The notes under the pieces: generated by a model
Told to the model about the DNA's origin: nothing
Database searches by the model: none
Seen by the model: the letters and a program-made list of their open reading frames with translations, nothing else
Program-made: the position numbers and the translations under genes
Part shown: positions 59,198 to 64,000 of the stretch, piece after piece
Layout of the letters: each line of letters starts with the position of its first letter
Position numbering within the stretch: the first letter of the stretch is position 1
DNA from: Bacillota bacterium
GTDB taxonomy: Bacteria; Bacillota; Clostridia; Christensenellales; SZUA-584
Reading direction: 5' to 3'
Assembly: GCA_023436115.1 (NCBI GenBank)
Contig: JAEZKQ010000031.1
Span: forward strand, 124,001 to 188,000
DNA: 64,000 bases

Positions 59198-60569
59198 GGA
59201 ATACCGCACGATCAGCGAGGTTGTCGGCCCGCTCATGCTTGTGGAGGGTGTCAGCGGTGTAAAATATGACGAACTTGTCGAAATCGTTCAGCAAAACGGC
59301 GAAATCAGGCGCGGAAAAGTGCTGGAGATCAACGCGGACAAGGCGCTCGTTCAGCTTTTCGAAAGCTCTCAAGGCCTTAAAATTGCCACATCTAAGGCGC
59401 GTTTTTTAGGCCGCAGCATTGAGCTGGCCGTGTCTTATGACATGATGGGCCGTGTTTTCGACGGCATGGGCGAACCCATCGACAATGGCCCCGCTATTAT
59501 CCCCGAAAAACGCATGGATATCAACGGCGCGCCGATCAACCCGGCAGCGCGTGACTATCCCGAAGAGTTTATACAAACCGGTATTTCGGCGATAGACGGC
59601 CTTAATACGCTCGTTCGCGGACAAAAGCTCCCTGTGTTCTCAGGAAGCGGTTTACCCCATGCGAATCTGGCGGCACAGATTGCCCGTCAGGCCAGAGTGC
59701 CGGGCAGCGAGTCTAACTTCGCGGTTGTTTTTGCTGCCGTCGGTATCACTTTCGAGGAAGCCGATTTCTTCATCAGCGACTTTAAACGCACGGGTGCAAT
59801 TGACCGCACCGTATTGTTTATCAATTTAGCGGACGACCCCGCCATCGAGCGTATATCCACGCCGCGTATGGCGCTGACCGCTGCCGAATATCTGGCCTAT
59901 GAAAAAGGGCTGCATGTGCTCGTCATCATCACGGATATCACCAACTATGCCGAAGCATTGCGTGAGGTATCCGCCGCGAGAAAAGAAGTACCGGGCCGCC
60001 GCGGATATCCCGGCTACCTCTACACTGACCTTGCAACGATGTACGAGCGCGCAGGACGTATTAAAGGACGTGCCGGCTCCGTCACGCAGATACCCATACT
60101 CTCCATGCCGGAGGACGATAAGACGCATCCCATTCCCGACTTAACGGGCTACATCACGGAAGGCCAGATTATACTGTCACGTGAACTGCTGCGCAAGGGC
60201 TTAACGCCTCCTATCGACGTGCTGCCGTCGCTATCCCGTTTAAAGGATAAGGGTATCGGAAAGGGCAAAACACGTGAAGATCATGCGGATACCATGAACC
60301 AGCTTTTTGCGGCCTATGCCAGAGGAAAGGATGCAAAGGAGCTATCTGTCATACTTGGTGAAGCCGCGCTTTCTGATGTGGACAAGCTTTATGCCAAGTT
60401 TGCGGATGCGTTTGAAAAGGAATATGTCTCCCAAGGGTATGAGACCAACCGCACAATAGAGGAAACGCTGGATCTGGGGTGGAAGCTGCTTAAGATACTG
60501 CCAAAAGCCGAGCTTAAGCGCATAAAAGACGAATATATCGAAAAATATCTGCCAGCTGACGAGGAATAA
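59190..60569 (+). CDS. V-type ATPase subunit B
   Basis: The 459-residue non-catalytic nucleotide-binding subunit has EVVGPLMLVEGVSGVKYDEL near 10-29, the altered P-loop FSGSGLPHANLAAQIARQ near 149-166 (no GKT), and GRRGYPGYLYTDLATMYERA near 269-288. TTG 59190 is the start: AGGTGGG lies 7 nt upstream, inside subunit A. Three B and three A chains form the headpiece. Confidence 0.96.
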   Translation: MLKEYRTISEVVGPLMLVEGVSGVKYDELVEIVQQNGEIRRGKVLEINADKALVQLFESSQGLKIATSKARFLGRSIELAVSYDMMGRVFDGMGEPIDNGPAIIPEKRMDINGAPINPAARDYPEEFIQTGISAIDGLNTLVRGQKLPVFSGSGLPHANLAAQIARQARVPGSESNFAVVFAAVGITFEEADFFISDFKRTGAIDRTVLFINLADDPAIERISTPRMALTAAEYLAYEKGLHVLVIITDITNYAEALREVSAARKEVPGRRGYPGYLYTDLATMYERAGRIKGRAGSVTQIPILSMPEDDKTHPIPDLTGYITEGQIILSRELLRKGLTPPIDVLPSLSRLKDKGIGKGKTREDHADTMNQLFAAYARGKDAKELSVILGEAALSDVDKLYAKFADAFEKEYVSQGYETNRTIEETLDLGWKLLKILPKAELKRIKDEYIEKYLPADEE

Positions 60570-60572
60570 CAC

Positions 60573-61211
60573 ATGGCCTTAATGAGAGTGAATCCCACGC
60601 GTATGGAGCTGACCAAGCTGAAAAAACGCTTGGTCGTCGCCACACGGGGACATAAGCTGCTTAAAGATAAACGCGACGAGATGGTACGTCAGTTTATGCT
60701 GCTGATACGGCGTAACCGGGCACTGCGTGAAGAAGTCGAAGCGGCGCTCAGTGCGGCGCTGGCCGGGTTTGTATTGGCACGCGTGGCCATGAGCAAAGAA
60801 ACGATGGATGAAGCGCTGCTGTATCCCGTGCGTGAGGTCGAGCTTCAGGTGTCACGCGCCAACATCATGAGCGTAGACGTTCCCAAGATCAGCTACAGCG
60901 AAAAGAAGCAAGACCGTTCCTTTTTTCCATACGGACTGCTGTTTACATCGGCCGAGCTCGACGATGCCACGACCAAGCTGGCGAGTGTGCTGCCGCAGAT
61001 GGTAGAACTGGCTGAGCTCGAAAAGACATGCAACATGCTGGCCGATGAGATCGAAAAAACCAGACGGCGAGTCAATGCACTGGAATACGTCATGATTCCG
61101 CAGCTGGAGGAGACGATACGCTTTATACGCATGAAGCTTGATGAAAATGAGCGCGGAAACTTAATCAGACTCATGAAAACAAAGGATATGATCGCAAAGA
61201 GAGAGGCATAA
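60573..61211 (+). CDS. V-type ATPase subunit D
   Basis: The 212-residue central-shaft subunit opens MALMRVNPTRMELTKLKKRL, then VVATRGHKLLKDKRDEMVRQ, and ends with the long helix RRVNALEYVMIPQLEETIRF near 165-184. It is the rotating coiled coil. Starts 3 nt after subunit B. Its stop codon is part of the terminator stem. Confidence 0.96.
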   Translation: MALMRVNPTRMELTKLKKRLVVATRGHKLLKDKRDEMVRQFMLLIRRNRALREEVEAALSAALAGFVLARVAMSKETMDEALLYPVREVELQVSRANIMSVDVPKISYSEKKQDRSFFPYGLLFTSAELDDATTKLASVLPQMVELAELEKTCNMLADEIEKTRRRVNALEYVMIPQLEETIRFIRMKLDENERGNLIRLMKTKDMIAKREA

Positions 61212-61243
61212 AGGCAGAGCAACAAATGCTCTCTCTTTTTTAT
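61199..61243 (+). terminator. V-ATPase operon terminator
   Basis: GAGAGAG(G)CAT pairs with ATGCTCTCTC with one bulged G, followed by six T. The left arm overlaps the subunit D stop. Confidence 0.75.
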
Positions 61244-61262
61244 ATGAAAGGAATAATCTTTG

Positions 61263-61745
61263 ATGAAAAAGATGTCCAAATTCATTTATCTTTGTCTTTG
61301 CCTTGCCTTGTTTCTCATACCTGCCGGATGTGGTTCTGCCGAACTGGCATCAGCCACAGTAACAAATATTCCGGAAACAACCATCACATTCGATATCAGC
61401 AACGCCATTGATATGCTGGATAAAATTATTGCCTCCGAAAACAAACCCGAACCGGTTCCCGTTCTTATATGGGGTGCCAAGCTGGTGCGTCAAGGCTGTG
61501 AATTGTCAATCGATTGGCTGGACTATCACGACCGGCCCGGTAATATGAACGAAAAAGACGTCAGAAATAAAGTTGAGCAGGTGGATACCATCACAGTAAG
61601 CGGCACGTATCTGTCCAGTCGAGCTATTTCTTCACAATATTTAGGCCAAGACTTTGTGGACTATATCGCCTCGCAAAAGGATGGCGCAAAATTTACGTTT
61701 TATATGCTCGACGGACAGGTTCTGTTTGTGAAAGATTTAGAATAG
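61263..61745 (+). CDS. Hypothetical lipoprotein, 160 residues
   Basis: The signal peptide (MKKMSKFIYLCLCLALFLIP) ends at the lipobox IPAGC, so the protein should be lipidated and face outside. The mature part has VTNIPETTITFDISNAIDML followed by DTITVSGTYLSS, mostly beta. No known family is recognised. ATG 61263 is preferred (AAAGGAAT upstream). It starts about 20 nt after the V-ATPase terminator in the same direction. Readthrough from the ATPase operon is possible. A role with the ATPase is not supported by anything else. Confidence 0.75.
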   Translation: MKKMSKFIYLCLCLALFLIPAGCGSAELASATVTNIPETTITFDISNAIDMLDKIIASENKPEPVPVLIWGAKLVRQGCELSIDWLDYHDRPGNMNEKDVRNKVEQVDTITVSGTYLSSRAISSQYLGQDFVDYIASQKDGAKFTFYMLDGQVLFVKDLE

Positions 61746-61768
61746 CAGCCACACCGTTTCAAGCAAAG

Positions 61769-61894
61769 TCAAGGACCGCTATACAAACCAAAAGCGGCCC
61801 TTATATATGAGCGCAGCATAACGGGTATGCCAACGAACGTTGTCAGGATTGCACAGCCCATGATTACCATCGTTTGCACCTGCAATAGCGTCAT
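61769..61894 (-). pseudogene. Short hydrophobic reading frame, possible decayed membrane-protein remnant
   Basis: A 41-codon frame MTLLQVQTMVIMGCAILTTF... has one membrane-like segment and a basic end (MLRSYIRAAFGLYSGP). It has no ribosome binding site and lies downstream of ypeB with nothing in between. It could be the C-terminal remnant of a lost transporter or chance. The imperfect hairpin AAGG-CCGC/GCGG-CCTT at 61771-61803 lies at its 3' end. Confidence 0.2.
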
Positions 61895-61991
61895 TCTCGG
61901 GCGGCTGCCTCATCGCTTACCTTTATTCCCGGGAACGGCGCACACTCAGGCTGAACTGGCTATGGGCTGGCGGGAAGATTATCGATAGCCT

Positions 61992-63314
61992 TTACATGAC
62001 AAGCGTGCCATCGTTGACGTGCTGTATCATGAGTATATCCTCTTCTATACCGGTTTGGGCATTGATATAAATGATAAAGTCCTGACCGTTCATACTGCCG
62101 GTGAACTCCCAGCAAACCTTCTCTTCGTTTGTCTCCATAGGTATCAGCGCAAGACGTACACTCTGCACATTAATATCACTGGTAAGCTTCTCTTTTGCCT
62201 GGTCTTTATCAAGCGCGGGCTCGGGGAGCGAGCGCGGCTTGTGCGCCATCAGATAATTAAATGTATCTAGCCCAATCACCTGGCCCGTGGAGATGTCAAC
62301 CCAAACCTTAATCAAATCGGGGTAAAGCACGATACCGTTTTCCACCGGGGCCAAATTGATAACTGCCATACCATTATAAAACTGAGCATAGCTTGCTGCG
62401 CTTTCTCCATAGCCCTTATCCAACAAATATTGCTTTGCGGCATTTGATAGCTGTTCATACTTTTCATTCGTGGGTACAGCGGAAATACCGCCGCCGTTTT
62501 CAGATATATACCAGAGTACTTTACCGCCTTGCTTGCTTATATTGATTGTGAACGCCTTTCCGTTTTGTTCGCCGATAAAGCTAAAGCAGCTGATTGTACC
62601 ATTTTCTTCACCCGCATCCGATAATGCCGACGCATCAATTCCCAGAAAATCGGCCGCCGTTTGTGCCGCCTGCTCGCGTGTGACCGTCACGGTTCCTAGC
62701 CCCTGCGGCTGTTTACCCTCTGTACTCTCTGAAAATGGCCCGTCATACATCAGACGCGGAAATTCCTGATTGGTAAAATCAATATTGCCCTCACCAATAT
62801 CCTCGGCCATGAATACTTGCTGCGATAGGTCGATCTCGCTCGGATAGCCCTGCTGCCATAGTCCTTCCAGCTTGCTATAAATCTGACCGCATGATGCCGC
62901 CAACTGACGTATTTGTTTAAAATCATCGGCTGACAGATCTTCACCCCCGGCAACCTTGCGTGAAAGTGAACGACAATAATCACTCGTACGGTTCATAAAT
63001 TGGGTCAGTGTAGACGTGCTCGCGTAAGAGACCGGCAGTGCTGAAATTGCGCTCTCCGTATCACCTGCCTGCCGCCAAACATCCATCAGCAGCATAGCAT
63101 GTTGATTGATTCCGCTCGATGCTTCCAGTTTGTACAGCTTTGTTTCAAGACTTGTCACGTCGGTCAGCAATTGCTCAAACGCTTTGGAATAATAGCCGCT
63201 GATTTGGTTCTGCAGCGACTTCTTCTGGTCGTGAAAAACGATAGTGGTTATTGTGAGCCCTACGATTAATACACCTGCAGCCACAGCCGCTATGATTCTG
63301 TACGTTTTCTTCAT
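61992..63314 (-). CDS. ypeB: Germination protein YpeB
   Basis: A 440-residue protein with an N-terminal membrane anchor (IIAAVAAGVLIVGLTITTIV), a helical region and C-terminal PepSY-type domains (VTREQAAQTAADFLGI near 209-224, then VWVDISTGQVIGLDTFNYL near 342-360). YpeB is needed for stability of the cortex-lytic enzyme SleB in the spore. It is 11 nt downstream of sleB on the same strand, the standard order. No sigma-factor promoter can be seen because the region ahead of sleB is outside the window. Confidence 0.93.
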   Translation of the reverse strand: MKKTYRIIAAVAAGVLIVGLTITTIVFHDQKKSLQNQISGYYSKAFEQLLTDVTSLETKLYKLEASSGINQHAMLLMDVWRQAGDTESAISALPVSYASTSTLTQFMNRTSDYCRSLSRKVAGGEDLSADDFKQIRQLAASCGQIYSKLEGLWQQGYPSEIDLSQQVFMAEDIGEGNIDFTNQEFPRLMYDGPFSESTEGKQPQGLGTVTVTREQAAQTAADFLGIDASALSDAGEENGTISCFSFIGEQNGKAFTINISKQGGKVLWYISENGGGISAVPTNEKYEQLSNAAKQYLLDKGYGESAASYAQFYNGMAVINLAPVENGIVLYPDLIKVWVDISTGQVIGLDTFNYLMAHKPRSLPEPALDKDQAKEKLTSDINVQSVRLALIPMETNEEKVCWEFTGSMNGQDFIIYINAQTGIEEDILMIQHVNDGTLVM

Positions 63315-63325
63315 CTTTTTACTCC

Positions 63326-63994
63326 TTACTTACAAAAGACGTGATCGCCTATCGTGACGATGACTGGTCTTGACCGTATATATTTGTTGCTCGTTTTAGC
63401 CGGGTTATAGTAAAACAAAGCTCCGCCCGATGGATCCCAACCGTTCATGGCATCCTTAGCGGCGCTAATGGCATCCGCATCGGGTGTTAAATTGATCTGC
63501 CCGTCATCCACCACTGAGAACGCACCGCTTTGATAGATCACCTTGGCAACGCTGTTGGGGAAAAGAGAGCTTTCCACACGGTTCAAAACCACAGCTGCCA
63601 CAGCCACCTTGCCTTTATATGTCTCACCTCTCGCTTCGCCGTAGACAAGACGTGCCAGCAGATAGGTATCGTTGCTGTTACCACCACCGCCGCTTGTGCT
63701 TCCTTTTGGTGCCGCCACACCCAGCTTTTCGGCCGTTTGAGCGCCCACAATGCCGTCCACCGTAATACCATGCTTTCTCTGGAACCAAATCACCGCATTT
63801 TTCGTCCCTGTACCATACTTACCATCCACGTCCCCTTTGTAGTAGCCCCAGTCTTTTAGGCGCTGCTGAATCTCCCGCACGGCCTCGCCGCTGGAGCCCA
63901 CCTTATAGGATGCCGCAGGAACGGCGGCACAGCTGCAAAACAAAACCGCAAGCAATGCAAGCAGCAATGCAAGCGGTTTTCTTAGCTTCCTCAT
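63326..63994 (-). CDS. sleB: Spore cortex-lytic enzyme SleB
   Basis: A 222-residue secreted protein: signal peptide (LALLLALLAVLFCSCAAVPA), peptidoglycan-binding domain 1 near 32-92 (EIQQRLKDWGYYKGDVDGKY), a Gly/Ser linker, and a SleB-type hydrolase domain with LLARLVYGEARGETYKGKVA near 112-131, holding the catalytic Glu. It is a lytic transglycosylase for cortex peptidoglycan in germination. The start ATG 63994 is near the window edge, with AGGGA just upstream. It forms an operon with ypeB. Confidence 0.93.
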   Translation of the reverse strand: MRKLRKPLALLLALLAVLFCSCAAVPAASYKVGSSGEAVREIQQRLKDWGYYKGDVDGKYGTGTKNAVIWFQRKHGITVDGIVGAQTAEKLGVAAPKGSTSGGGGNSNDTYLLARLVYGEARGETYKGKVAVAAVVLNRVESSLFPNSVAKVIYQSGAFSVVDDGQINLTPDADAISAAKDAMNGWDPSGGALFYYNPAKTSNKYIRSRPVIVTIGDHVFCK

Positions 63995-64000
63995 GTCCCT

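Overview
The window is about 64 kb of a chromosome from an endospore-forming, low-to-medium GC Firmicute, most probably a member of the Clostridia. The evidence is spo0A, an RsfA-like prespore regulator, a SPOCS/LysM spore-coat-type protein and the sleB-ypeB germination pair, together with Gram-positive-style ribosome binding sites, frequent TTG/GTG starts, a SAM-I riboswitch and a V/A-type ATPase. Nearly everything is ordinary core genome. I see no phage, insertion sequence, CRISPR array, tRNA or rRNA. I cannot name the genus from sequence alone.

Layout. 1-8.3 kb: a UPF0210 gene cut by the window edge, a 24-residue membrane peptide gene, a minus-strand operon uppP-pepV-hypothetical-DUF378, ilvE, a spore-photoproduct-lyase-like radical SAM gene, a VOC protein and an unknown protein. 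8.4-15.7 kb: the RsfA-like gene, spo0A with an upstream 0A box, and the replication/c-di-AMP operon MazG-like-yybS-gdpP-rplI-dnaB. 15.8-25.3 kb: the SPOCS/LysM protein, a GldFG-type ABC exporter operon, a B12-binding radical SAM gene, and a small operon ending in two paralogous zinc-type dehydrogenases, the first broken by one in-frame stop. 25.3-37.1 kb: an aminotransferase, comF, recD2, phzF, metK behind a SAM-I riboswitch, a DUF368 (PopT-type) carrier-lipid translocase gene, a lipoprotein, queG-ispE-rsmG and an acetyltransferase-like gene.

37.1-45 kb holds the most interesting non-coding DNA: a ~220-nt structured RNA on the minus strand with its own strong promoter; a corA leader with a short upstream reading frame whose start resembles the MgtL leader peptide; then radC, rqcP, ispDF, leuS and a queT gene behind a preQ1-I-like riboswitch followed by two perfect hairpins. 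45-51.4 kb: a ZIP transporter, recF with a membrane glycosyltransferase, an amino-acid kinase, and a MerR-YbjQ-CPBP operon with a clear MerR operator. 51.5-61.7 kb: rpiB, upp and a complete nine-gene V-type ATPase whose rotor subunit carries the full Na+-binding residue set. The window ends with ypeB and sleB.

Shared themes are carrier-lipid recycling (uppP, DUF368 gene), queuosine salvage (queG, queT), isoprenoid precursors (ispE, ispDF), metal and Na+ homeostasis (corA, ZIP, V-ATPase) and sporulation/germination. Terminators and promoters were located by eye from stem pairing and -35/-10 similarity; no folding or search program was run.
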